Positions 9,427 through 21,978 of a DNA stretch of 64,000 nt are shown piece after piece. The notes under the pieces are model-generated. The model was not told the DNA's origin. It ran no database searches and was given only the letters and a program-made list of their open reading frames with translations. The first letter of the stretch is position 1, and the number at the start of each line of letters is the position of its first letter. Location of the stretch: NCBI GenBank assembly GCA_029207755.1, contig JARCOQ010000095.1, positions 1 through 64,000 of the forward strand, written 5' to 3'. The position numbers and the translations under genes were made by a program. The stretch is from Chamaea fasciata (taxonomy: Eukaryota; Chordata; Aves; Passeriformes; Sylviidae).

Positions 9427-11404
9427 GAGTGTTTCAAACCAATGCCAATTCTCATTCTTCAGTGAACACTGAGACCGCTGCTCATTCAGCTGCAGTAAAA
9501 GTAGAATGTGACTGTATCTCCTCCGTATTCCTTCTTGTCTAAAATAAAATGTAGGTGCTTTGCAAGGAGCAGGCATCCCCGTTAAAACTCTCTTCTTGTG
9601 TACAAGATGTTCACCAAAAAAGTTGGTCTTGATTTAATAGATCATCTTCTATCTTCCTGTGGCTGTTTTCTTGCGTAGCCCTAGCAAAACCGAAGGAAGG
9701 TATTCTGGACCTGAAATTTCACTCCTTTCTACATCCTCTCTACTATATTTAATTGTGTAGGTTTCAAGTCATGCCAAAAAGACTCGTTGATAAATCAACA
9801 GAGTATATTTGGATTAAATATTCATGACTGCTGTTGCTCTGCCTAGGAGGTCATGAAGCCAGGGGCTTGGGTGAGCTTTGTCTGCTGCTGTTTGTGCTTG
9901 CTCCAGGCTGCCTGGAAGAAGAGACCAAAGCTGCTCCCCACCTCAGCAGAGCTGGGTTCTGCAGGGTTTGGGGGCTACCCTGGGCACTGCTGTGTCCTGG
10001 GGTGGGAAATCCCATTTCTAGTCAAAGGAGGATGCTTCACAGTTAGTCTTGGAATCCAGCTTTTCTCTTTCAAAGCAAGTTTCAGAAACCTGTTGGTTTG
10101 GTTTTTTGGTCTGCTTTCTTCTGTGGTTTGTTGTTGTTGTTTTGTTGGGGTTTTTTGGTTTGGTTTGGTTTTGGTTTGGTTTTCTTTCTCTAGAAGAAAG
10201 AGGTGATTCTATGATTGGCAGATATGAAATAGGACTGATTTCCTTCATTGCCCACTAAGAGAAATTGTATAGAAAGTGAATGGGAAAGACGGTAAAACTT
10301 CTGCTAAGGCCTTAAAGCTTAGATGAGGTGTTGTCCAAGAAAATGACCGTTAAGCCCGTGAAGAAAAGGGATGTTAAAGCCATCTTCTGACTTTCAGCCT
10401 CCCAGTATCTGTAGTTGGTAGTGAATGTTTCATCAGGGTGCTAAGAATATTTTTTTTCTTTTTTGTCCTTCTTTCTCTGCTTGAAAATCGAAGTGTGCAG
10501 CTTGGAACACCGAGCATCTTTTCAGCTTGTTCTGCTTTTGGTCTAAGTCTGCCAGCTCCGCTGATGTTTGGATTTTTTAGCAGAACTTCCTCCTCTAGCT
10601 TCTTGCTTTGAACCTTAGGAAAAAAAACAGTTGCCCTGGGCACCAGCAATCCCGATCCGCCAGGGAACTTGGGCAGCCGAGGCGATTTACGTCGATTGCG
10701 TAACCTACGCTAACTTTCCTGAATAGCCTCTGCTGCGTCATCTACGTAAGGCGCGTGAACTGCGGCGAGCTAGGGAAGCTCGGCAAGCTACCAGCGCAGC
10801 CTCTCAGTGCCGGGCAAAACCAAAGCGTAGCACTCGTTTTTTCGGGAGAGGAGGATAGAAACCCTTGGTGGTTGCACCGCACAGACAAGTGTGACCGTGT
10901 CCCTGCAGTAGAAATCACCAAAGACATGTTTGGCGTTCCCCCTGATGCGGTGGTTTTGCGGTACTCGCTGCTGCTTTGGCGCTCCTCCTTCTCCGCTGAG
11001 GTTAAATTGGATGTGGCTGAACTGTTGCCGTGCCTGCTCTGGTTGTAGGCACCTGGTTGCGTTCATTGCCTGCTTGTGTAAAATACACCGAGGCAAAGGA
11101 GAAGCAGGGATAGCAAGCCCCGGTGTCTGCAGCCTAAACATTCGGCTCATTGCTGAGGTGCTCGAGCTCCATCCAGAAAGCACAGGGTGTGCTTTGTCTT
11201 GGCAGCATTCAAGACGGAAAGCGCTTTGGAAATGGCTTCTGCCTGTTGCCCTCCGCTTTTCCTTCCGTGCCTCCTGCTTCCCTGGGCTGCTCCTGTGACC
11301 CAGGCAGCCCCTATCTCATGCAACCAAAAGCATCACGGCGAGTGGAGGAGCAATTAGGGTCAAAAAAAAAGGATGGAGAAAAGCTTGAGGGCGTGAAGAC
11401 ACCA

Positions 11405-11445
<41 letters not shown>

Positions 11446-12563
11446 CTAGAACTTGGAGAGGGTAGAGCTGAGGTAAAAACTTAGCCTTCTTTCTAAGGCA
11501 GGAAGCTTGAATTTTACCTTAAGAACAGCTGAGTGTTACCTTGCTGCTGTCCTTCTGAGCATGGACAGCAGCCCTGCAAGCCAGAATCCTGCCTTCCACT
11601 TGAGAGAGTCCCTTTTAATCCTTACAGCCTCCACTTTCTGAAGAGCTGACGTGCCTGTCTAACGTGCAGCTCCTGCAGACATCGTTTCTGAGGCAGCATC
11701 AAGCTGGAAAAAAAGAAACCGAAAGTGCAAGTGCAAGTTAAGAGAGCTCAGTGTGGTTAAGTGACCAATATTAATGGGTGCATTAGAGGACAAAGAAAAG
11801 CAAATGAAATTTTGCTACAGATGTCAGGAGCAGTTCTGTAGTTAGAAAATGCGATTCCTGGGTGGTTTCTTTAGTATTTCATCACGACCAATATGATGAA
11901 AATCTCCTTGGAAACTTTCCCAAGAAGCCGAACAAGAATACGTTGATCATAAATGGAGCAGGGCATGGTTTGCTGAGGATTCTTCACCGTGCAGTTGAAA
12001 CAAACGAACAATTTGCAGTTTGAACTATGTTTGGACCCAGGAAGCAGGTAGACTGTCCACTTTAGCGACGATAAAAGAAGAAGGCAGACTTTTTTCTGTG
12101 TTTTGCAGGTGTTCATTTGGTGTTTTAGCAAGGGGTGCTGCAGTCTTGCCTTATTTGCCAATCTCTGTCCAGTCTTCTTCTGTATTTCCTGGTCAAGTGC
12201 TTTTCCTTCTTGAAATAGAAAGAATTGTTCATTTCATTCAGCTGGCTTTGATAGACTTCCGTACAGTGCAACATAGTACCCAATGAAGCAAGACACAATG
12301 CCTTCAGTGCATTCGAGGCTACTGGAACTCACGTGACGTGGCTGAGTCACTGGAGCTGCTTCTGTTCTGTGGCTGGACTTAAGGCTATGGATTGTTGATG
12401 GCAGCTCCAAAAATACTTCTCGTGGATTTGGGGGTCTTACTGATTTTTGGGTTTTTTTAATTATTATTATTACTCTTCTTTTTCCTAAAATGCACTTTAA
12501 AGAAAAATCTTACACGGGCAGAAGAAGTTCTTTAGAAAAGCAAATGCCATTGACATCTTCATT
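9427..12563. repeat. Unit 4 (3137 bp, B first half, divergent second half)
   Basis: The first half is typical B. Beyond the short T run (36 bases, 11408-11443) the second half switches to variants otherwise found mainly in the right-hand domain: tcctgcagac, ttatttgcca, attcagctgg and gatttgggggtc. It also has a G-to-C change that creates CACGTG at 12330-12335, and an expanded gggttttttt run near 12449. The switch suggests a crossover or conversion edge at or near the poly-T run. Confidence 0.96.
12330..12349 (+). promoter_or_regulatory. CACGTG-bearing variant of the UPRE/AP-1 composite, unit 4
   Basis: A G-to-C change turns caggtgacgtgg into cacgtgacgtgg. This adds an E-box (CACGTG, 12330-12335) overlapping TGACGTGG (12334-12341), followed by TGAGTCA (12343-12349). 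CACGTG is the core bound by USF, MYC/MAX and CLOCK/BMAL1 proteins. Effect is unknown. Confidence 0.4.
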
Positions 12564-14540
12564 GAGTGTTTCAAACCAATGCCAATTCTCATTCTTCAGT
12601 GAACACTGAGACCGCTGCTCATTCAGCTGCAGTAAAAGTAGAATGTGACTGTATCTCCTCCGTATTCCTTCTTGTCTAAAATAAAATGTAGGTGCTTTGC
12701 AAGGAGCAGGCATCCCCGTTAAAACTCTCTTCTTGTGTACAAGATGTTCACCAAAAAAGTTGGTCTTGATTTAATAGATCATCTTCTATCTTCCTGTGGC
12801 TGTTTTCTTGCGTAGCCCTAGCAAAACCGAAGGAAGGTATTGTGGACCTGAAATTTCACTCCTTTCTACATCCTCTCTACTATATTTAATTGTGTAGGTT
12901 TCAAGTCATGCCAAAAAGACTCGTTGATAAATCAACAGAGTATATTTGGATTAAATATTCATGACTGCTGTTGCTCTGCCTAGGAGGTCATGAAGCCAGG
13001 GGCTTGGGTGAGCTTTGTCTGCTGCTGTTTGTGCTTGCTCCAGGCTGCCTGGAAGAAGAGACCAAAGCTGCTCCCCACCTCAGCAGAGCTGGGCTCTGCA
13101 GGGTTCGGGGGCTACCCTGGGCACTGCTGTGTCCTGGGGTGGGAAATCCCATTTCTAGTCAAAGGAGGATGCTTCACAGTTAGTCTTGGAATCCAGCTTT
13201 TCTCTTTCAAAGCAAGTTTCAGAAACCTGTTGGTTTGGTTTTTTGGTCTGCTTTCTTCTGTGGTTTGTTGTTGTTGTTTTGTTGGGGTTTTTTTGGTTCG
13301 GTTTGGTTTTGGTTTGGTTTTCTTTCTCTAGAAGAAAGAGGTGATTCTATGATTGGCAGATATGAAATAGGACTGATTTCCTTCATTGCCCACTAAGAGA
13401 AATTGTATAGAAAGTGAATGGGAAAGATGGTAAAACTTCTGCTAAGGCCTTAAAGCTTAGATGAGGTGTTGTCCAAGAAAATGACCGTTAAGCCCGTGAA
13501 GAAAAGGGATGTTAAAGCCATCTTCTGACTTTCAGCCTCCCAGTATCTGTAGTTGGTAGTGAATGTTTCATCAGGGTGCTAAGAATATTTTTTTCTTTTT
13601 TGTCCTTCTTTCTCTGCTTGAAAATCGAAGTGTGCAGCTTGGAACACCGAGCATCTTTTCAGCTTGTTCTGCTTTTGGTCTAAGTCTGCCAGCTCCGCTG
13701 ATGTTTGGATTTTTTAGCAGAACTTCCTCCTCTAGCTTCTTGCTTTGAACCTTAGGAAAAAAAACAGTTGCCCTGGGCACCAGCAATCCCGATCCGCCAG
13801 GGAACTTGGGCAGCCGAGGCGATTTACGTCGATTGCGTAACCTACGCTAACTTTCCTGAATAGCCTCTGCTGCGTCATCTACGTAAGGCGCGTGAACTGC
13901 GGCGAGCTAGGGAAGCTCGGCAAGCTACCAGCGCAGCCTCTCAGTGCCGGGCAAAACCAAAGCGTAGCACTCGTTTTTTCGGGAGAGGAGGATAGAAACC
14001 CTTGGTGGTTGCACCGCACAGACAAGTGTGACCGTGTCCCTGCAGTAGAAATCACCAAAGACATGTTTGGCGTTCCCCCTGATGCGGTGGTTTTGCGGTA
14101 CTCGCTGCTGCTTTAGCGCTTCTCCTTCTCCGCTGAGGTTAAATTGGATGTGGCTGAACTGTTGCCGTGCCTGCTTCTGGTTGTAGGCACCTGGTTGCGT
14201 TCATTGCCTGCTTGTGTAAAATACACCGAGGCAAAGGAGAAGCAGGGATAGCAAGCCCCGGTGTCTGCAGCCTAAACATTCGGCTCATTGCTGAGGTGCT
14301 CGAGCTCCATCCAGAAAGCACAGGGTGTGCTTTGTCTTGGCAGCATTCAAGACGGAAAGCGCTTTGGAAATGGCTTCTGCCTGTTGCCCTCCGCTTTTCC
14401 TTCCGTGCCTCCTGCTTCCCTGGGCTGCTCCTGTGACCCAGGCAGCCCCTATCTCATGCAACCAAAAGCATCACGGCGAGTGGAGGAGCAATTAGGGTCA
14501 AAAAAAAGGATGGAGAAAAGCTTGAGGGCGTGAAGACACC

Positions 14541-14584
<44 letters not shown>

Positions 14585-15700
14585 CTAGAACTTGGAGAGG
14601 GTAGAGCTGAGGTAAAAACTTAGCCTTCTTTCTAAGGCAGGAAGCTTGAATTTTACCTTAAGAACAGCTGAGTGTTACCTTGCTGCTGTCCTTCTGAGCA
14701 TGGACAGCAGCCCTGCAAGCCAGAATCCTGCCTTCCACTTGAGAGAGTCCCTTTTAATCCTTACAGCCTCCACTTTCTGAAGAGCTGACGTGCCTGTCTA
14801 ACGTGCAGCTCCTACAGACATCGTTTCTGAGGCAGCATCAAGCTGGAAAAAAAGAAACCGAAAGTGCAAGTGCAAGTTAAGAGAGCTCAGTGTGGTTAAG
14901 TGACCAATATTAATGGGTGCATTAGAGGACAAAGAAAAGCAAATGAAATTTTGCTACAGATGTCAGGAGCAGTTCTGTAGTTAGAAAATGCGATTCCTGG
15001 GTGGTTTCTTTAGTATTTCATCACGACCAATATGATGAAAATCTCCTTGGAAACTTTCCCAAGAAGCCGAACAAGAATACGTTGATCATAAATGGAGCAG
15101 GGCATGGTTTGCTGAGGATTCTTCACCGTGCAGTTGAAACAAACGAACAATTTGCAGTTTGAACTATGTTTGGACCCAGGAAGCAGGTAGACTGTCCACT
15201 TTAGCGACGATAAAAGAAGAAGGCAGACTTTTTTCTGTGTTTTGCAGGTGTTCATTTGGTGTTTTAGCAAGGGGTGCTGCAGTCTTGCCTTATTTACCAA
15301 TCTCTGTCCAGTCTTCTTCTGTATTTCCTGGTCAAGTGCTTTTCCTTCTTGAAATAGAAAGAATTGTTCATTTCATTCAGTTGGCTTTGATAGACTTCCG
15401 TACAGTGCAACATAGTACCCAATGAAGCAAGACACAATGCCTTCAGTGCATTCGAGGCTACTGGAACTCAGGTGACGTGGCTGAGTCACTGGAGCTGCTT
15501 CTGTTCTGTGGCTGGACTTAAGGCTATGGATTGTTGATGGCAGCTCCAAAAATACTTCTCGTGGATTTTGGGGTCTTACTGATTTTTGGTTTTTTAATTA
15601 TTATTATTACTCTTCTTTTTCCTAAAATGCACTTTAAAGAAAAATCTTACACGGGCAGAAGAAGTTCTTTAGAAAAGCAAATGCCATTGACATCTTCATT
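12564..15700. repeat. Unit 5 (3137 bp, haplotype C)
   Basis: C markers: attgtgg at offset 279, 531C, 543C, one extra T plus a C in the TTTGG tract (ttttttttggttcgg type), gatgg, one T fewer after aagaata, the G-to-A change giving ctttagcg at 14116, and an inserted T in tgcttctgg near 14176. The C before the poly-T is lost, and the T run is 40 bases (14543-14582). It is nearly the same as unit 7. Confidence 0.97.
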
Positions 15701-17678
15701 GAGTGTTTCAAACCAATGCCAATTCTCATTCTTCAGTGAACACTGAGACCGCTGCTCATTCAGCTGCAGTAAAAGTAGAATGTGACTGTATCTCCTCCGT
15801 ATTCCTTCTTGTCTAAAATAAAATGTAGGTGCTTTGCAAGGAGCAGGCATCCCCGTTAAAACTCTCTTCTTGTGTACAAGATGTTCACCAAAAAAGTTGG
15901 TCTTGATTTAATAGATCATCTTCTATCTTCCTGTGGCTGTTTTCTTGCGTAGCCCTAGCAAAACCGAAGGAAGGTATTCTGGACCTGAAATTTCACTCCT
16001 TTCTACATCCTCTCTACTATATTTAATTGTGTAGGTTTCAAGTCATGCCAAAAAGACTCGTTGATAAATCAACAGAGTATATTTGGATTAAATATTCATG
16101 ACTGCTGTTGCTCTGCCTAGGAGGTCATGAAGCCAGGGGCTTGGGTGAGCTTTGTCTGCTGCTGTTTGTGCTTGCTCCAGGCTGCCTGGAAGAAGAGACC
16201 AAAGCTGCTCCCCACCTCAGCAGAGCTGGGTTCTGCAGGGTTTGGGGGCTACCCTGGGCACTGCTGTGTCCTGGGGTGGGAAATCCCATTTCTAGTCAAA
16301 GGAGGATGCTTCACAGTTAGTCTTGGAATCCAGCTTTTCTCTTTCAAAGCAAGTTTCAGAAACCTGTTGGTTTGGTTTTTTGGTCTGCTTTCTTCTGTGG
16401 TTTGTTGTTGTTGTTTTGTTGGGGTTTTTTGGTTTGGTTTGGTTTTGGTTTGGTTTTCTTTCTCTAGAAGAAAGAGGTGATTCTATGATTGGCAGATATG
16501 AAATAGGACTGATTTCCTTCATTGCCCACTAAGAGGAATTTTATAGAAAGTGAATGGGAAAGATGGTAAAACTTCTGCTAAGGCCTTAAAGCTTAGATGA
16601 GGTTTTGTCCAAGAAAATGACCGTTAAGCCCGTGAAGAAAAGGGATGTTAAAGCCATCTTCTGACTTTCAGCCTCCCAGTATCTGTAGTTGGTAGTGAAT
16701 GTTTCATCAGGGTGCTAAGAATATTTTTTTTCTTTTTTGTCCTTCTTTCTCTGCTTGAAAATCGAAGTGTGCAGCTTGGAACACCGAGCATCTTTTCAGC
16801 TTGTTCTGCTTTTGGTCTAAGTCTGCCAGCTCCGCTGATGTTTGGATTTTTTAGCAGAACTTCCTCCTCTAGCTTCTTGCTTTGAACCTTAGGAAAAAAA
16901 ACAGTTGCCCTGGGCACCAGCAATCCCGATCCGCCAGGGAACTTGGGCAGCCGAGGCGATTTACGTCGATTGCGTAACCTACGCTAACTTTCCTGAATAG
17001 CCTCTGCTGCGTCATCTACGTAAGGCGCGTGAACTGCGGCGAGCTAGGGAAGCTCGGCAAGCTACCAGCGCAGCCTCTCAGTGCCGGGCAAAACCAAAGC
17101 GTAGCACTCGTTTTTTCGGGAGAGGAGGATAGAAACCCTTGGTGGTTGCACCGCACAGACAAGTGTGACCGTGTCCCTGCAGTAGAAATCACCAAAGACA
17201 TGTTTGGCGTTCCCCCTGATGCGGTGGTTTTGCGGTACTCGCTGCTGCTTTGGCGCTCCTCCCTCTCCGCTGAGGTTAAATTGGATGTGGCTGAACTGTT
17301 GCCGTGCCTGCTCTGGTTGTAGGCACCTGGTTGCGTTCATTGCCTGCTTGTGTAAAATACACCGAGGCAAAGGAGAAGCAGGGATAGCAAGCCCCGGTGT
17401 CTGCAGCCTAAACATTCGGCTCATTGCTGAGGTGCTCGAGCTCCATCCAGAAAGCACAGGGTGTGCTTTGTCTTGGCAGCATTCAAGACGGAAAGCGCTT
17501 TGGAAATGGCTTCTGCCTGTTGCCCTCCGCTTTTCCTTCCGTGCCTCCTGCTTCCCTGGGCTGCTCCTGTGACCCAGGCAGCCCCTATCTCATGCAACCA
17601 AAAGCATCACGGCGAGTGGAGGAGCAATTAGGGTCAAAAAAAAAGGATGGAGAAAAGCTTGAGGGCGTGAAGACACCA

Positions 17679-17724
<46 letters not shown>

Positions 17725-18840
17725 CTAGAACTTGGAGAGGGTAGAGCTGAGGTAAAAACTTAGCCTTCTTTCTAAGGCAGGAAGCTTGAATTTTACCTTA
17801 AGAACAGCTGAGTGTTACCTTGCTGCTGTCCTTCTGAGCATGGACAGCAGCCCTGCAAGCCAGAATCCTGCCTTCCACTTGAGAGAGTCCCTTTTAATCC
17901 TTACAGCCTCCACTTTCTGAAGAGCTGACGTGCCTGTCTAACGTGCAGCTCCTACAGACATCGTTTCTGAGGCAGCATCAAGCTGGAAAAAAAGAAACCG
18001 AAAGTGCAAGTGCAAGTTAAGAGAGCTCAGTGTGGTTAAGTGACCAATATTAATGGGTGCATTAGAGGACAAAGAAAAGCAAATGAAATTTTGCTACAGA
18101 TGTCAGGAGCAGTTCTGTAGTTAGAAAATGCGATTCCTGGGTGGTTTCTTTAGTATTTCATCACGACCAATATGATGAAAATCTCCTTGGAAACTTTCCC
18201 AAGAAGCCGAACAAGAATACGTTGATCATAAATGGAGCAGGGCATGGTTTGCTGAGGATTCTTCACCGTGCAGTTGAAACAAACGAACAATTTGCAGTTT
18301 GAACTATGTTTGGACCCAGGAAGCAGGTAGACTGTCCACTTTAGCGACGATAAAAGAAGAAGGCAGACTTTTTTCTGTGTTTTGCAGGTGTTCATTTGGT
18401 GTTTTAGCAAGGGGTGCTGCAGTCTTGCCTTATTTACCAATCTCTGTCCAGTCTTCTTCTGTATTTCCTGGTCAAGTGCTTTTCCTTCTTGAAATAGAAA
18501 GAATTGTTCATTTCATTCAGTTGGCTTTGATAGACTTCCGTACAGTGCAACATAGTACCCAATGAAGCAAGACACAATGCCTTCAGTGCATTCGAGGCTA
18601 CTGGAACTCAGGTGACGTGGCTGAGTCACTGGAGCTGCTTCTGTTCTGTGGCTGGACTTAAGGCTATGGATTGTTGATGGCAGCTCCAAAAATACTTCTC
18701 GTGGATTTTGGGGTCTTACTGATTTTTGGTTTTTTAATTATTATTATTACTCTTCTTTTTCCTAAAATGCACTTTAAAGAAAAATCTTACACGGGCAGAA
18801 GAAGTTCTTTAGAAAAGCAAATGCCATTGACATCTTCATT
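15701..18840. repeat. Unit 6 (3140 bp, haplotype A with GGAATTTT variant)
   Basis: A markers are present, plus aagaggaattttatag near 16532-16547 where most copies read aagagaaattgtatag. The only other copy with this change is unit 19. The T run is 41 bases (17682-17722). The copy lies between the two C-type units 5 and 7. Confidence 0.97.
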
Positions 18841-20817
18841 GAGTGTTTCAAACCAATGCCAATTCTCATTCTTCAGTGAACACTGAGACCGCTGCTCATT
18901 CAGCTGCAGTAAAAGTAGAATGTGACTGTATCTCCTCCGTATTCCTTCTTGTCTAAAATAAAATGTAGGTGCTTTGCAAGGAGCAGGCATCCCCGTTAAA
19001 ACTCTCTTCTTGTGTACAAGATGTTCACCAAAAAAGTTGGTCTTGATTTAATAGATCATCTTCTATCTTCCTGTGGCTGTTTTCTTGCGTAGCCCTAGCA
19101 AAACCGAAGGAAGGTATTGTGGACCTGAAATTTCACTCCTTTCTACATCCTCTCTACTATATTTAATTGTGTAGGTTTCAAGTCATGCCAAAAAGACTCG
19201 TTGATAAATCAACAGAGTATATTTGGATTAAATATTCATGACTGCTGTTGCTCTGCCTAGGAGGTCATGAAGCCAGGGGCTTGGGTGAGCTTTGTCTGCT
19301 GCTGTTTGTGCTTGCTCCAGGCTGCCTGGAAGAAGAGACCAAAGCTGCTCCCCACCTCAGCAGAGCTGGGCTCTGCAGGGTTCGGGGGCTACCCTGGGCA
19401 CTGCTGTGTCCTGGGGTGGGAAATCCCATTTCTAGTCAAAGGAGGATGCTTCACAGTTAGTCTTGGAATCCAGCTTTTCTCTTTCAAAGCAAGTTTCAGA
19501 AACCTGTTGGTTTGGTTTTTTGGTCTGCTTTCTTCTGTGGTTTGTTGTTGTTGTTTTGTTGGGGTTTTTTTGGTTCGGTTTGGTTTTGGTTTGGTTTTCT
19601 TTCTCTAGAAGAAAGAGGTGATTCTATGATTGGCAGATATGAAATAGGACTGATTTCCTTCATTGCCCACTAAGAGAAATTGTATAGAAAGTGAATGGGA
19701 AAGATGGTAAAACTTCTGCTAAGGCCTTAAAGCTTAGATGAGGTGTTGTCCAAGAAAATGACCGTTAAGCCCGTGAAGAAAAGGGATGTTAAAGCCATCT
19801 TCTGACTTTCAGCCTCCCAGTATCTGTAGTTGGTAGTGAATGTTTCATCAGGGTGCTAAGAATATTTTTTTCTTTTTTGTCCTTCTTTCTCTGCTTGAAA
19901 ATCGAAGTGTGCAGCTTGGAACACCGAGCATCTTTTCAGCTTGTTCTGCTTTTGGTCTAAGTCTGCCAGCTCCGCTGATGTTTGGATTTTTTAGCAGAAC
20001 TTCCTCCTCTAGCTTCTTGCTTTGAACCTTAGGAAAAAAAACAGTTGCCCTGGGCACCAGCAATCCCGATCCGCCAGGGAACTTGGGCAGCCGAGGCGAT
20101 TTACGTCGATTGCGTAACCTACGCTAACTTTCCTGAATAGCCTCTGCTGCGTCATCTACGTAAGGCGCGTGAACTGCGGCGAGCTAGGGAAGCTCGGCAA
20201 GCTACCAGCGCAGCCTCTCAGTGCCGGGCAAAACCAAAGCGTAGCACTCGTTTTTTCGGGAGAGGAGGATAGAAACCCTTGGTGGTTGCACCGCACAGAC
20301 AAGTGTGACCGTGTCCCTGCAGTAGAAATCACCAAAGACATGTTTGGCGTTCCCCCTGATGCGGTGGTTTTGCGGTACTCGCTGCTGCTTTAGCGCTTCT
20401 CCTTCTCCGCTGAGGTTAAATTGGATGTGGCTGAACTGTTGCCGTGCCTGCTTCTGGTTGTAGGCACCTGGTTGCGTTCATTGCCTGCTTGTGTAAAATA
20501 CACCGAGGCAAAGGAGAAGCAGGGATAGCAAGCCCCGGTGTCTGCAGCCTAAACATTCGGCTCATTGCTGAGGTGCTCGAGCTCCATCCAGAAAGCACAG
20601 GGTGTGCTTTGTCTTGGCAGCATTCAAGACGGAAAGCGCTTTGGAAATGGCTTCTGCCTGTTGCCCTCCGCTTTTCCTTCCGTGCCTCCTGCTTCCCTGG
20701 GCTGCTCCTGTGACCCAGGCAGCCCCTATCTCATGCAACCAAAAGCATCACGGCGAGTGGAGGAGCAATTAGGGTCAAAAAAAAGGATGGAGAAAAGCTT
20801 GAGGGCGTGAAGACACC

Positions 20818-20862
<45 letters not shown>

Positions 20863-21978
20863 CTAGAACTTGGAGAGGGTAGAGCTGAGGTAAAAACTTA
20901 GCCTTCTTTCTAAGGCAGGAAGCTTGAATTTTACCTTAAGAACAGCTGAGTGTTACCTTGCTGCTGTCCTTCTGAGCATGGACAGCAGCCCTGCAAGCCA
21001 GAATCCTGCCTTCCACTTGAGAGAGTCCCTTTTAATCCTTACAGCCTCCACTTTCTGAAGAGCTGACGTGCCTGTCTAACGTGCAGCTCCTACAGACATC
21101 GTTTCTGAGGCAGCATCAAGCTGGAAAAAAAGAAACCGAAAGTGCAAGTGCAAGTTAAGAGAGCTCAGTGTGGTTAAGTGACCAATATTAATGGGTGCAT
21201 TAGAGGACAAAGAAAAGCAAATGAAATTTTGCTACAGATGTCAGGAGCAGTTCTGTAGTTAGAAAATGCGATTCCTGGGTGGTTTCTTTAGTATTTCATC
21301 ACGACCAATATGATGAAAATCTCCTTGGAAACTTTCCCAAGAAGCCGAACAAGAATACGTTGATCATAAATGGAGCAGGGCATGGTTTGCTGAGGATTCT
21401 TCACCGTGCAGTTGAAACAAACGAACAATTTGCAGTTTGAACTATGTTTGGACCCAGGAAGCAGGTAGACTGTCCACTTTAGCGACGATAAAAGAAGAAG
21501 GCAGACTTTTTTCTGTGTTTTGCAGGTGTTCATTTGGTGTTTTAGCAAGGGGTGCTGCAGTCTTGCCTTATTTACCAATCTCTGTCCAGTCTTCTTCTGT
21601 ATTTCCTGGTCAAGTGCTTTTCCTTCTTGAAATAGAAAGAATTGTTCATTTCATTCAGTTGGCTTTGATAGACTTCCGTACAGTGCAACATAGTACCCAA
21701 TGAAGCAAGACACAATGCCTTCAGTGCATTCGAGGCTACTGGAACTCAGGTGACGTGGCTGAGTCACTGGAGCTGCTTCTGTTCTGTGGCTGGACTTAAG
21801 GCTATGGATTGTTGATGGCAGCTCCAAAAATACTTCTCGTGGATTTTGGGGTCTTACTGATTTTTGGTTTTTTAATTATTATTATTACTCTTCTTTTTCC
21901 TAAAATGCACTTTAAAGAAAAATCTTACACGGGCAGAAGAAGTTCTTTAGAAAAGCAAATGCCATTGACATCTTCATT
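18841..21978. repeat. Unit 7 (3138 bp, haplotype C)
   Basis: It carries the full C marker set of unit 5, including ctttagcg and tgcttctgg and the loss of the C before the poly-T. The T run is 41 bases (20820-20860). Units 5 and 7 flank unit 6 and look like two copies of one parental C-type unit. Confidence 0.97.
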
